From Onychomys torridus (taxonomy: Eukaryota > Chordata > Mammalia > Rodentia > Cricetidae), in NCBI RefSeq assembly GCF_903995425.1, contig NC_050463.1, positions 4,388,794 through 4,452,793 of the forward strand: a stretch of DNA of 64,000 bases, written 5' to 3'. The translations under genes and the position numbers were made by a program. Each line of letters opens with the position of its first letter. Position 1 is the first letter of the stretch. Of the stretch, positions 34,200 through 46,329 are shown piece by piece. A model generated the notes under the pieces. That model had not been told where the DNA came from. It made no database searches and saw nothing but the letters and a program-made list of their open reading frames with translations.

Positions 34200-35060
34200 A
34201 TATTGAATCTTGAGTCTCTTCCCATCCTTCCATGCTAAGCTGATGGAATTCCACCTGAAGGAAGGTTCTATATTCAGACCCTTTTCAAAGAACATTCTGA
34301 TCTTGCCATGCACCTCTGATTACTAGCTGTCGCCAGGGACCCACAGTTAAGCCTGTGCCCTGGCATTCTCACTTGGTGGTACAGGCCTGTTCTCTAGGTA
34401 CTTGGAAGGCTGAGGGAGGAGGGTCAAGGGCTACATTGTCAGTTCTAACACAGCCTAGGTAACTAAGAAAGACTTTCTCAAAAACATGATCTCTTTTAAC
34501 AAAAAATTTTATTTGCAGGGTTTTCTTTGTTGTTTGTTTGTTTATTGAGACAGGATTTCGGTGTGGACCTGTGTATCACCAAGAGGGCGATATCAATGTT
34601 CTTATTTCAGATAGGTCTCATTGGCTAGAGCACTAGCCCAGCATGCACCAGGCCTCTTCATAAACAGAGCATGATATTGAAACCTGTTATGCCAGTAATT
34701 GAATGTGGACTCAGGAAGGTCATAATTTCAAGGTCAGCCTGGACTTCATGAGCCTGTTTTAAAAATCAACCACCCAAAATAATTGATTAACAAAAAGATC
34801 ATGGTTCAGTGGACATCATGGGATGTTTCCTCAGGTAAAGGTGCTCGTAGCCAAGTCTGATAAACATGGTTTGGTCCTTAAGACCCACATGGTAGAGGAC
34901 TGGGTCCCACAGGTTGTCATCTTACTTTTGAACTGTACTCTGCATGTGCACACACAAAGACAAGAATAATGAATTAAATCGTAAAAGATATAAAAAGGGA
35001 TTCGAGATGGTTCAGCAGTTTAGTACTTCTTGCAGAAAATGCAGTTCAGTTTCCAGCATC
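34200..35060. other. Start of the gene 2 unit, paralogous to 240-1119
   Basis: Matches the left edge of the window, including B4 (34610-34770) and B3-type SINEs (34805-34990, 35000-35150). Examples are CTTCCATGCT.A.CTG and CAGGATTTCGGTGTGGACCTGTGTAT. Confidence 0.7.
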
Positions 35061-35159
35061 CACATGGTGGCTCACATCTGTAACTCTAAAGTTCCAGGGG
35101 ATCCAACCACCTTTTCTTGCCTAATGGACAGTGTGCAGACAGGTGCCCACAATCATGTG

Positions 35160-37480
35160 GAAATACCTTAAGGAGAGCCTAGTGATGGGGCAATTCATGT
35201 GGAAGGTCTCAGTCTTTCCCTCTCATGCCTGGAACCAAGCTCTACAAACTGCCTCTGCAGCCAGGTCATATGATCTGACAGTGTACTCCAGTACTTTCTG
35301 GCCTCATCTCAGGTGAAGAAAGGCTTTGGGTTAGAATCCCAGAACTTCCCCAAATAGATAATCATTTCTGTAAATGTGTATATAATTACATACTTGCAAA
35401 GATTTTATCACATTTTATTTCCTTGGTGTGTATCTGCAGGTGGGTGCACATATACCACAGTGCATAGGTGGCAGTCAGAGAATAACTTGAGAATTGATTC
35501 TCTCCTTACATCATACAGGGAGCAACTTAGGTGACTAGTGTTGGCATCAGCCACACTAGTGGCTGATCCATCTTGCTGACTCTAACATTACATTTTGTGA
35601 AATATGGGAGTATATGTCTGTGGTATGTGTCTGAGAGTGGTATATTTATATATGTAGGCCATGTGTGATACATGTGTCAGCATGGTTGCCATCTTTGCAT
35701 GTGTGTTTGGAGAAGTCTTCATGGGTGTTTGGGTTTGTGGGAATCCTGTGTGGAGAGGTGGTGTAAATGCACAGTTGCCTGTGTAAAGCTCTGGCATGTC
35801 AGGGTTGGCCTGTCACTGACATTATCAAGCCCATTCCACATTTTTGGTTCTACCCACCCAAGCACTTGTAGTTCCCATTCCTTTCTCTGGCCCAGCCTCT
35901 GCCCTGACCACTGCATGAGTCTCTTTGGATGTAGACCTGCCCAACCTACCCGTGCCAGCACTGGCTCCACCCACTTGTAATGAATGACCCTGTCCTAACC
36001 TTCCCTCTAAATTCCCCAGTCTACAACCCCCATCCAAGTCTCCAACCCTACCCAGCCTGTTTCTTCCCTCAGCCTGTCTCTGTGCCCACAGTAGCAGCCC
36101 AACATTCTGGACCCTCTCTCTCTGGCCCTAACCCTCCCCGGGCCCACCCACCTCCCTTAGCCTATATGTCAATACTTGGCAGCAGAAGTTATTGTAATTG
36201 AGCAACTTTCCATGTAACTTGTTTGTGCCTTCAGGACATGCTCGACCAAATCACAAATATATCACTTCCATTTAATGATAGATTGCTGCTGTTTATGTCT
36301 TAATCTATGATTTGATGGGTCAGATAACACCCAGCTCCTGATGGGCAGGCAACTCAGGTTGGATGGTAACATGGAGGCCCATCATCAAATGTTCAATTTC
36401 CACTAAGGCTGAATAGAAAACCAATTGCTGTCTCTTCCACTTGGGTGCAGATGGTGAGGAGCCTTGCTCCAACATCCCAAAGGTCTCTTCTTTGATTCAA
36501 CTATAGAGGACCAGCAAAGGCTCCTACAAGCATCCCTATCTGCCACTGCCACTTCAAGTACCATGGAGCCTTGGATCATATAATCCAAGTGATGAGAAGC
36601 TTGCACAGCACCCTGGATCTATTGAAGAGCCTTTTCCTATTCCAGGACCCACACAAAACTAGCAGCTTTTCAAGTCACATGATACAAGGGCCAGAATAAC
36701 ACATCCAAGAGAGGAATGTGCTATCTCCAGAATCCAAACAGGCACACTAAGTGTTGTGTTCCTTTCTTGGGGGTTGGGAGGGGATAGGTGGTATAACTTG
36801 TCCTTTACTTTAGAAGGAATATCTCTGCATGTCACACAGCACTAGACTCCTAAGAATCTCAATGAGGTAGAAGGCCCTTGAATTTTAGTTGGATTTATGT
36901 TCCATCATATGATGGGCATGTGTGTTACTAATAAGGTCAATGTAGCTACTCCCTCCTGCTCACTTGGTCCATTCAATGTCATTACTATAGTGCAGCAATG
37001 TGATATTTTCTGGAAGATAACCCAGACTATAGAGATCCCATTGGCCAGTTATTTTCTGACCTTTATCCTGTAAATAAATCCATTGTAAAAGTTTATTCTC
37101 TTGTGATATACCTGTAGGAGACAGTTTAATGGGAGAAATAAGTAAGTTTCAAGGCAGTGAAGAATCTACATGACACACAAATGCCTCATTTGTTCAGAAA
37201 AAATAAGTATCTGTAGTTATTTTTGCCTCTCAGGATAATATGTGAAGATAGTACAATGTCATTTCTCCTTCTATAATTTTAAATAAATTGGTAAATGCAC
37301 AATTAGATGTTAAACATTTTGAATTTGATGACATTGGACTAGAAATAACAATTGCAGATCCTGGGGCTAGGAAGGAATTAATAAATGAAATTAGATTTTT
37401 CACAGACTGTCCTAAGTCCTCCTCAAAGGAGTGGGTGCTGAGAATTGAACCTGGTTCCTCAGGAAAAGCAGACATCTATC
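35160..37480. other. No gene recognised
   Basis: Low-repeat intergenic DNA with a TG-rich stretch (35600-35760) and a C-rich stretch (35950-36150). Short open frames only; none resembles a known protein. Confidence 0.5.
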
Positions 37481-37484
37481 CATA

Positions 37485-37950
37485 TTCCTTTTCTGAGATA
37501 GGATCTCTCTACATACCTATAGCCATCCTGGTACTCAGTATCTGAGCCAGACTGTCCTGAAACTCAGAGAGATCCACTTGTCTTTCTCTTCCAAGTGCTG
37601 GGAAGATATGATCCAGGTGAGAAATGTTTTCAAATAACCTGTCTTTTAATCAGACAATACAAGAATTATACAAGACTTAAACAAGAAGCATCTTTAAAAA
37701 AACAAAAAAACAAAAAAACAAAAAAACTAGTAGTTCTAGGAATTTCTCAATGAATTGATTTCAAATGATAAATCATTCCTGCTTCAAAAAATTTTTAACT
37801 GTGGCTGGGTGGTAGTGGCATACACCTTTAATCCCTGTACTTGGGAAGCATATGCAGGTGGATATCTCTGAGATTGAGATCAGCCTAGTCTACAGAATAA
37901 GTTTCAGGACTACTAGGGCTACACAGCTAAACCCTGTCTCCAAAAATTAC
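37485..37950. repeat. Two old B1 SINEs in opposite orientation
   Basis: 37485-37605 is a diverged reverse B1. 37803-37950 is a plus-strand B1 (GGTGGTAGTGGCATACACC). An (AAAAAAC)n tract at 37695-37725 lies between. Confidence 0.7.
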
Positions 37951-38384
37951 TGTGTGTAAACAGCAGTGCCATGGTGTTCATGTACCACTCAGAGGACAAC
38001 TTACAGGTGTCTATTCTCTAGTTTCTTTAGGTCAGTAGTAGAGATGAAACCAAGGCAGTCAAGTTTGACAATAAGTGCACTAAACTGGTGAGTGAACTCA
38101 CTGGCCCTGATTTTAGTTTTTTATGTATGTGCTGGTGTGTAGGTGTGAATACAACCAAAGAGTAGTAATCAGAAAAGAAAGTTGTGTGAGAAATATGGGT
38201 CTTCCAGAAAATGAATTCTGGTCATCAGGCTTAGCAGTGACCACATTTAACCACTGATCAAATTCTCTGGCATTCATTTGTGTATCTGAGAAAATGTAAA
38301 GAACAAATATTTAGTTCCCAGAATAAAATAACATAACCCAAACATAAAGAATGACAGCATAAATATTTTCATTTGCAAATAGGT

Positions 38385-38390
38385 TTTATT
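38385..38390 (-). terminator. Candidate poly(A) signal of gene 2
   Basis: AATAAA on the minus strand about 320 bp past the current stop and just after the last finger remnant. Use is inferred from position only. Confidence 0.45.
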
Positions 38391-38396
38391 ATTCAA

Positions 38397-38707
38397 ATTA
38401 TTCCATATTCTCATATTCTTGAAATACAATGTCTAAGAGCTTTACCACATTAACTATATCCATAATGTTTCTCTCCAGTATGACTTCTTTCATGCCTGTA
38501 AAGAGGATACTTCTGTACAAAGGCTTTACTACATTGACTACATTCATAGGGTTTCTCTCCAGTATGACTTCTTTCATGCCTGAGAAGAGCACTTTTATGG
38601 ATAAAGGCTTTGCCACATTGATCATTCATAGACTTTCTCTCCAGTATGACTTCTTTCATGTATTTGAATACAATTATTCTGTGCAAAGGCTTTACCATTG
38701 ACTACAT
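38397..38707 (-). pseudogene. Out-of-frame finger remnants downstream of gene 2
   Basis: After the frameshift the sequence still holds about four fingers: one with a damaged second cysteine (AQNNCIQIH), IHKSALLRH, QKYPLYRH, and a final broken one near 38450. The second and third are near copies of in-frame fingers of gene 2 (IHKGALLRH, QKYHLYRH), so this tail arose by duplication of a block of fingers and then left the reading frame. Further indels and stops lie between the pieces. Confidence 0.85.
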
Positions 38708-39932
38708 TCATAGTCTCTCACCAGTATGACCTCTTTCATGTATTTTACAATCATCTTTACGTGAAAAGGCTTTACCACAATGATTGCATCCATAAGGTCT
38801 CTCTCCAGTATGACTTCTTTCATGCCTGTAAAGGTGATACTTCTGTGCAAAGGCTTTACTACATTGACTACATTCATAGGGTTTCTCTCCAGTATGAATT
38901 CTTTTATGCCTGAGAAGAGCACCTTTATGGATAAAGGCTTTGCCACACTGACTACATTCATAGGGTCTCTCACCAGTATGACCTCTTTCGTGTATTTTAC
39001 AATCAACTTTACGTAAAAAGGCTTTACCACAATGATTACATCCATAACGTTTCTCTCCAGTATGACTTCCTTCATGTATTTTAAGATGACTTTTATATGC
39101 AAATGTTTTACCACACTGATTACATCCAAAGGGTTTCTCTCCAGTATGATTTCTTTCATGCCTGCGAAGGACACTTTTATATGCAAAAGCTTTACCACAC
39201 TGATTACATCCATAGGGTTTCTCTCCAGTATGACTTCTTTCATGTATTTGAAGCTCAAGTTTACGTACAAAGGCTTTACCACATTGACTGCATCCATAAG
39301 GTTTCTCTCCAGTATGACTTCTTTCATGTATTTGAAGGTAATATTTATATCCAAAGGCTTTATCACACTGATTACATCCATAGGGTTTCTCTCCAGTATG
39401 ACTTCTTTCATGCCTGCGAAGAACACTTTTATATGCAAAGGCTTTACCACAGTGGTTACAACCATAGGGTTTCTCTCCAGTATGACTTCTTTCATGTATT
39501 TGAAGGTAATATTTATGTCCAAAGGCTTTATCACATTGATTATATTCATCAGGTTTCTCTCTAACATGAATTCTTTCATGTCTGAGAAGATACTTCTTCA
39601 GTGCAAAGACTTTACCACATTGATTACATTTATGAGGCATCTCCCCAGTAGGCGTTTTTTCATGTATTAGAAGATAACTGGCCTGTGCAATGGTGGTCTC
39701 GCATTGATGATATCCATGCGTTTTCTCTCTAGTATGAGTTGTACATACTTGATTGAGACTATGACATGGAAAGGCTATAATACTTTGATTAGATTCATAG
39801 TTTTTTAATTCCAAATGAGTTCTTTGGTGTACTTTTAAAGAGGAATCAGATTCAAATGTTTTATCATGTTGCTTACATTCATAAAGATCCTGTTGAGTAT
39901 TGGTTATTTTTGTATCTTTGAAGATGATATAC
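38708..39932 (-). CDS. KRAB zinc-finger gene 2, zinc-finger exon (last coding exon)
   Basis: Final coding exon of the second KRAB-ZNF gene. The acceptor (TTTATAG at about 39939-39933) joins in frame to the KRAB-B-like exon, giving a predicted 471-aa protein. The exon lacks most of the Cys/His-rich spacer of gene 1 and starts YIIFKDTK. Four fingers have lost ligands (three at the N-terminal end, plus one beginning DEYNQC), and ten keep C-x2-C-x12-H-x3-H. Two fingers carry a Cys where a helix leucine is usual (DCKIH). Several fingers are near-copies of each other (KSVLRRH twice, KYYLQIH twice), showing recent internal duplication. The frame ends GHTGERL then stop at 38708, because 2 nt are missing from a linker; at least four more finger remnants follow out of frame. 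It pairs with gene 1 as a tandem paralogue and shares no finger array order with it. Confidence 0.93.
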
Positions 39933-40473
39933 CTATAAAAAGAAGAAAAAACAAACAAAAGGTTTTCAAATTACATTCACAAAGTCTTTATGCCTCATAC
40001 AGATGTGGTGTAGGGATTAGGATTTCTCCATGGTAACAGGGTCTTTGACTCATAAACTGCTCCTTTCACTAAACTATGGTAAGTCCCTCACCACAAGGAT
40101 TTGAGGAAAACTAGTATTAATAGAGAAGACTTGCTTGTAACAAGTCTTGGTCATAAACTAAACTCCTTATCAATGTGTATACCTTTTATAATAATTGATT
40201 AGTATGAAACTAAATGGATGGACAGTTCTACAACTTACCTCTCATATGGTGGTGATTAAAATTGTGACATCTATTTTAGAATTGTTTCCTTGTCTTGTTT
40301 CTTAAAGAAATGCCTTCAAAACAATTATCAGCTACCTGACATTAGAGTACATGGTATTGTGAGAATTTAATAATCATCACAAAGCTGTGCTCACTGCTGC
40401 TTTTCATTACAGGTTCAGGGTACAATAACATTCTTCAGAGGTACATATGCATCAGCTTGCACATAAAGATTAC

Positions 40474-40534
40474 CTTCCATGTCTTCTAGAACTTCGACAA
40501 TGTTCTTCAATATTCTGGTTTTTCCATTTGTAGC
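40474..40534 (-). CDS. KRAB zinc-finger gene 2, KRAB-B-like exon
   Basis: A 61-bp exon matching that of gene 1, between acceptor AG (40536-40535) and donor GTAAT (from 40473). It reads GYKWKNQNIEEHCRSSRRHG with the same split codons. Acidic residues present in gene 1 (WEDC) are replaced here (WKNQ). Confidence 0.92.
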
Positions 40535-40734
40535 CTAAAATACAGTACCAGAAATATATGATGTATTACCAGAAATTAGGCACAATGTAAATTACTATTC
40601 AGTAGACTTTAGAACAATGGCTAATTATTCATTGGATCCTTCCTCTTCCACAGTCGAAATCACAGAAGAGCACCAACCTCCATAAAAGGCTTGTCCCCTT
40701 AAGTTAAAAACTGACAGAAAGCTCACATTCTTAC

Positions 40735-40861
40735 CTATACTAGTGAGGTTCCAGTAGGTTTCCAGCATCACATCTTTATAGAGACTCTTCTGGGAAGGAT
40801 CTAGCAAAGCCCACTCTTCATGAGTGAAGTTCACATGCACATCCTCATACGTCACTGCATC
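40735..40861 (-). CDS. KRAB zinc-finger gene 2, KRAB-A exon
   Basis: A 127-bp KRAB-A exon with intact splice sites (acceptor 40863-40862, donor from 40734). The encoded domain differs from gene 1 essentially at one residue near its end (NLTSI against NLTCI). The DV, EEW and MLE positions are intact, so KAP1 recruitment is expected. Near identity of KRAB-A against strongly different fingers is the usual pattern for recently duplicated KRAB-ZNF genes. Confidence 0.95.
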
Positions 40862-41029
40862 CTAAAGTATCCCATATAAGTACATAATAGAAATGGTGAG
40901 AGTGATTGCATTGTAAATATATACTTCATTGAGAATATATTTTCATAATTCAATATCAATGTATTCTATGACATGCATCATAGAATTTCAAATGCAATCA
41001 CCAACTCATTAGAGGAGGAAACAGAAAAG

Positions 41030-41077
41030 AAGGAGGATGCTGGCCTTTTTCTCTTTCCTCTCTCTTCCCTCGAGTGG

Positions 41078-41149
<72 letters not shown>

Positions 41150-43727
41150 CCTCTCTACCCTCTCTCTCCCTTTCTCCCTCTCTCTCTCAATAAAGCTCTA
41201 AAAAGGTAACTATGGCTCATGACTTTCCTCCAGCACGCTCCTCCGCCGGCATGGCCAGTGCAGGTGGTGGCCAGCCACAAGCAGCTCCGATTTAACCAAC
41301 ATTTGGTGACGTTCAGACTGGGATACACCAACTGAGGCCCTGCTGACTGCTGCTGCTTGCGGCATCCTCCCCCATCCAGCAAGGCCTCGAGCGCATGTCC
41401 CTCGCCTCCACTGGACTCCTATACAACTACCACCAGGATTCTTCACAGTGAGTCTGCTGTTCTTGAGGCTGTAGTCTGAGCTATGCTCTTAGCGACAGAC
41501 ACCCTGGGGGTTGTCCTTGGGCTGTGCTGGCAACGGCGGGCACATTTTTGCTCCTGATGAGGAGAACAATGTCGTCTCAGGTCTACCAGGTGGACCAACT
41601 GCAGCGCAGTCACAGCTCTCATATTCCCTTGATAAAGTGGAATGGTGACGAGCTGATTCTTAGATCTTACTCCACTCTCAGGGATGCCTGAGATGGAAGT
41701 CTGATCCCGGTTTGTTAATTTTTCCCTTGGCTACAGTCATGGGACAAAGGGGTGGGTACCAGTAAATCTAGCTGCATAACAGAGTCGCGTAAACTTTTGC
41801 CAGCGAACAGGCAAATAAAAAGTTACTTTATCTCCAAGCTTTCTGCTAAAGCTCTAAACCCTTCTCTTTCCCACTTCTGCGTCTGCCTTGTGCAACATTT
41901 TCTGTCTGACTTCCATCAGCAGTGGGCGGGATCAAATGGGTGGGTTTGGGCAGCTTCTAAGATTTTCGCCCTAACTCACCTTAACTCCACCCACTCATTC
42001 TCAAACTGCCTTGAGAAACAGACAGGTGTGAAAGCGGCTAAGATGCATACAATTAAGTTTACAGTAGTCAGGATGGCTCCTAAGCCAAAAAATCAGTTTA
42101 TAGCCTCAGGCAAGTCTTTCAAAAGGGTGGGTTTACAGTCTGCCGACTGACAGATCTTCCAAAAGCTGTCCTTAAGCCAACAATCATCAGGGAAAAAAAA
42201 TCCAGGACGCAGAGTAAAATCTGTCTCTTGTTCCCCAGACCTCCCCGACTAAAACTTAAGCATCTGGAGATCTAGGCTCCTGACCCCACAGGCAAAAGAG
42301 TCATCTGTGGCATTTAAGGTGTGCCAGGGAAGAGATAAAAACCCAAAAACAAAATTGCCAAGTGCTGGCACTTGCTGACTTCCAAAAGCTGTTGGGTCCC
42401 TGTTTTAAGTGAAAAAAGGCCACGGACTAGCGAAAGCCCTGCCAGGCCATCAACAGCCTCATTAAAAATGCCACCTAGGAAGACAACCAGTCAGCTGACT
42501 GCCCCCAGGTGCCAAGATGCATGGGTACACCAAGCTAAGACCTCCAACAAACCTAGGCTTGGCTACAGACATGGCAGGGAACCCAGAACTCAGCAGGGAA
42601 GCAATCTGTTTCTTTCCTTCTGGACATCAGAGCCACTGACTCAGTCCTGGGAGTTTTAAGATGTCACTTCTCCTTTCTATTGTCGGGAACAGAGGACAGC
42701 CTTTCTTACCTCACCAGATTTAATTGCACTTTCAGAGTTACTTAATGAAAAAAGATTTCCAACTAAGATAAGAGCTCATTGTCTCACTTCAAAGTTACTG
42801 CCTGTGTTTCTCCTGTGCATACAGACAGGGCCATGATCTTTGCCTTGCCCCAAATTCCAAAATAAATAAACAAACAAACAAACAAACAAATAAATAAATA
42901 AATTCTCATGTACCATAAGCTCTTCCTAGTTCCCTGTTCTAAGTTACTGTTCTGCCAATGATACAGGACCACCACAGAACCAGAGTCCAAAGATCATCAA
43001 GTAAGAAACTGTAACAACTAAAAGGTATTTATATCCCCAGACCCCAAAGTGTCTGGGCACTACAAAAAGACTTTGATATATACATCTATTACTGTGAGAT
43101 GGTTTTAACAATTAATCACTTGTCTCCTGGATGCCGAACTAGTAAAGGAAACAGGTGCTTTAAAATAATCTGTCTCTGCTAAAGCTTAACATGTTTCAAA
43201 ATCCATCGGGACAGGCCGGATCTACCAACATAAAATAATAATGATTCTTTTCTCTCTAAGCTTTTTTTTCTATGTCACCAGCATCTTGTCAGACAGAAGG
43301 TTCCCACCCACAGCAAGAGGGATACGTGTCTCCAGAACAATGGCCGACAGACAGCATCCCACAACGCCTGTCTACCTTGAAAGACTCCCCTTCTCCATTC
43401 CCCCAAGGGCCAACCAACATCCAAAAAATCAGCTAAAAGCAGTTTTTGAGAGGAACAACGCCCCTATTCCCATCTACCTGCTTTTTTATAATAAGTGAAA
43501 GTCTGGGATGTAAGGGTTTTGTCCTTAATTACATCATCAGCCTAGGGCGTGGCCCAGCCTAAAAGGTGGACAGGCCCTCTGTGTCCCCCCCCCTTTTTCT
43601 CTCCGCTCTCTTCCCTCCGTGTGGTCTCTCTGTCTCTCTTCTTCTCTCTCTCTTTCTCTCCCTCCTCTCTCCCCTCTCTCCTACTCTCAATAAAGCTCTA
43701 AAAAGGTTAAAAAAAAAAGGAGGATGC
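41030..43727 (+). mobile_element. Polyadenylated retrocopy of an ERV transcript
   Basis: Starts inside R (pyrimidine-rich, CTCTCTTCCCTC at about 41060), passes AATAAAGCTCTAAAAAGG (41189), a U5 and a primer-binding-like start (TTTGGTGACGTTCAG at 41301), a decayed leader and an ATGGGACAA gag-like start (about 41739), and a short U3 (from about 43503). It ends after a second R (AATAAAGCTCTAAAAAGG, 43690) with about ten As. AAGGAGGATGC flanks both sides (41030-41040, 43717-43727). This R-to-R-plus-poly(A) layout is that of an RNA, not of an integrated provirus. No long frame survives. Confidence 0.8.
41079..41152 (+). repeat. (CT)n microsatellite
   Basis: Nearly pure CT run within the R region of the ERV retrocopy; much longer than the matching tract in the second R. 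Confidence 0.95.
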
Positions 43728-43874
43728 CTTCCATTTCTATGACCACCAAATAGAATATGGCATTGCAGGATAAATGTCTAGTAATATATAGAGAGACATG
43801 CAAACAGTAACACTATTTAGTATGTATCAGCAAAATTTTATCAAAATTATTAACTTCAAAAAGAATAGACAATA

Positions 43875-44015
43875 TGAGTGTGATGGTGCATACATATAGC
43901 CCAAAACTTCAGGAGGCAGAGACACATGAAACTCTATGATTTCCAAGCCAGTCTGGTCTATGTAGTGATTGCCACAACAGCCAAAGGTACATAGTGAGAC
44001 CCTGTCTCAAACAAA
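43875..44015 (+). repeat. B1 SINE
   Basis: GTGTGATGGTGCATACATATAGCC to AGTGAGACCCTGTCTCAAAC; absent from the gene 1 unit except for a remnant tail near 5130. Confidence 0.8.
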
Positions 44016-45117
44016 CAAAAACTAGAAAGCACTTAGGGGCTCACTCAAAACTCCTCCATAGAATTAGAACATTCACTCCAGTTCTGTACCTGTCCATCAT
44101 ATACGGGAATGACCCCTTTTAAAATGTAAGGCTAATAATTCCGAAGAATGAAGGCATTTTTAAGAAGTTTCTGACTAACAAATCAAAGAAATCAAAACCA
44201 TTAGTAAAGTAAATGCTGATCTAAAAGCCACCAAAAAACAAAAAAACCTAAATGGATGGAGTATATATAAAGATGGGTCAACAAATAAGATTGTTTTTGT
44301 TGCTACTGAGGAGGACCAGAATCAATTCCCAGCACTCACTTGGAAGCTCCCAACCATTCCCAACTTCAAGTCAAGAGAATCCAATGCTCTCTTCTGACTT
44401 CAGTAAATACCAGGTAGACAAATGGTACATAGCCATGTATGTATGCAAAAGATTCACAAATTTTTATAATGTAAAATGGAAGGAACAGTATTACCAGATC
44501 TGAAATTCAGTGATTTAGGAGACCACTATCAACTTCATGAATGTATGCATTCTTGGTGTAAAAAATGACACCCTCTACCAAAGTTCTAAAGTCATGATGA
44601 GGGTAAAGTTTGGCATAAGAACAAATGCTTGACATAAACAAAAACCTATTTTGATGAGCCAAAAATATAAACAAAAATACCAGGCAAAAAATGGATTAGC
44701 AATGAAAAGCAATTGCTTCTACTTTGCCTTACATTATTTAGAAATACAGTCTCTAATGGTGGTGATGGTGTGGCTACATGAAAAGGAAGAGGACTGCTCA
44801 GTTTCAACAACACAAAGAAGTGTGGTGAGGGTATGAACACTCAAAGCCCATCCCCAGAGACTATATCCTTCCAAAAAGGCTCCTCCTCCTCAGGGTTTCA
44901 TAAGTCACCAATGAAGGCCAAAAATCAAAGACAAATGCCCAAATACAACATACTATCTGGAAGATTTTTCATTCAACCTTCCACATTTTGACACAGGTCA
45001 TGACAGGCTCACAGTCAAACCAGGATGCAAAATGCATTTAGTCTGATTTCAAAGATCCTCATATCATGTAACAGTTCCAACACTGTTTAAATACCCAAAG
45101 TTTCTTCTGACACTCAA

Positions 45118-45513
45118 TGTAACATGAATCTTAAAAGCACTTATAATAAAAAACTCAGAGTGGGGTGAAAGATGAAAGATTAGAGAAGCAGAACAGCCAG
45201 CCATGAGCTTACCTCTATGAAATCCTTAGCCTCAAGTGAGCGAGTTCCTGTTTCCTCACGCCTTATATACCTTTCTGTGTCCTGCCATTTTTACTTCCTT
45301 GGATTAAAGGCAGGTGTCATTACTGCCTGGTTCTGTTTCTCTTATGTAGCCCAGTGTGGACTTGAACTCACAGAGACCCAGATGGATCTCTGCCTCCTGA
45401 GTGATAGGATTAAAGGTGTGTGCCACTGTCTGACCTCTATGTCTAATTTAGTGGCTGGCTCTGTCCTCTGATCACCAGGTAAGCTTTATTGGGGTACAGA
45501 ATATATTACCACA
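45118..45513 (-). mobile_element. RMER1-like LTR element carrying a B1 segment
   Basis: 396 bp, TG...CA, perfect 6-bp target duplication ACTCAA (45112-45117, 45514-45519). On the minus strand it has the same plan as 18600-19184 (start, B1-like block, TATATAAGGCGTGAGG, pyrimidine stretch, GTTACA end). The gene 1 unit is empty at the matching site (about 6300). Confidence 0.8.
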
Positions 45514-46329
45514 ACTCAAGGCAAATTGCTTGACTGTGACATCTTGCAATATCAAAACACAAACTATGTCTCTCCAACATACAATGGCACAGAATACACA
45601 TTTCCCTTTCAAAGTTTTAAGAAAAGATTGGACCAAAACAAGTCTAAAATCTTGCAGGGCAATCCCAAATCCTGCAGTTCTGTGTCAGACAATGGGACTT
45701 TATTTTCAAAGTGCATACATAGCTCTTTCTCTCTGTAACTTTTCATATATCTCTGTCACTTCCACTTCCCACACGCAGTTGTCTCAAAGTTTGGGTATTT
45801 CAATATATTGTTACATCAAAATGGAACTGAGGCTTTATCTCATGCCTTCATGCAAGTAAGTCTCACAGTCTCTCCATGGAGGCCAGGAGCTCTAGACACA
45901 ACAACACTAAGGCTGCAGGTTATTATTATCATTGAGACAAGGTGTCCTTTAGCCCCAGGTAACACTTAATGCTATGTATAATCAAGACGGCTCTGAACTT
46001 GATCTTCCTGCCTTAATATCCAAGTCCTAGGACTATAGGCACAATCCAAACTCTGGGCGTTCAGGTTGCAGTTTTTTAGTGGTTAGAGCAGAACATCCTC
46101 ATTCAGTGACAGAAAGGAAATAAGGAACATGTGAGAGTTGACTATTCCTGGCAAAGGGAAAAACAGATGCAATGTGATAATGTTCTTGACAACCAAAGCA
46201 CTGAAGTATTGTTTAAGAGAGCTAGGAAAACCAGTGGACTTGGGAGGGGTTGATTTTGCATGGTCAATTACTACAAGGCCTTCAGTTTTGAGAATAAACA
46301 TTTATACAGGAATATGACCTAAATTCCTG

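Noticed and set aside
35672..35980. Plus-strand 102-aa frame in intergenic DNA
   Set aside because: Low complexity (Cys/Ser/His-rich from TG- and C-rich DNA), no motif, no splice partners.
41752..42150. 132-aa frame in the ERV retrocopy
   Set aside because: No recognisable domain. It begins just after a gag-like start in another frame and is most simply a fragment of a decayed leader/gag region.
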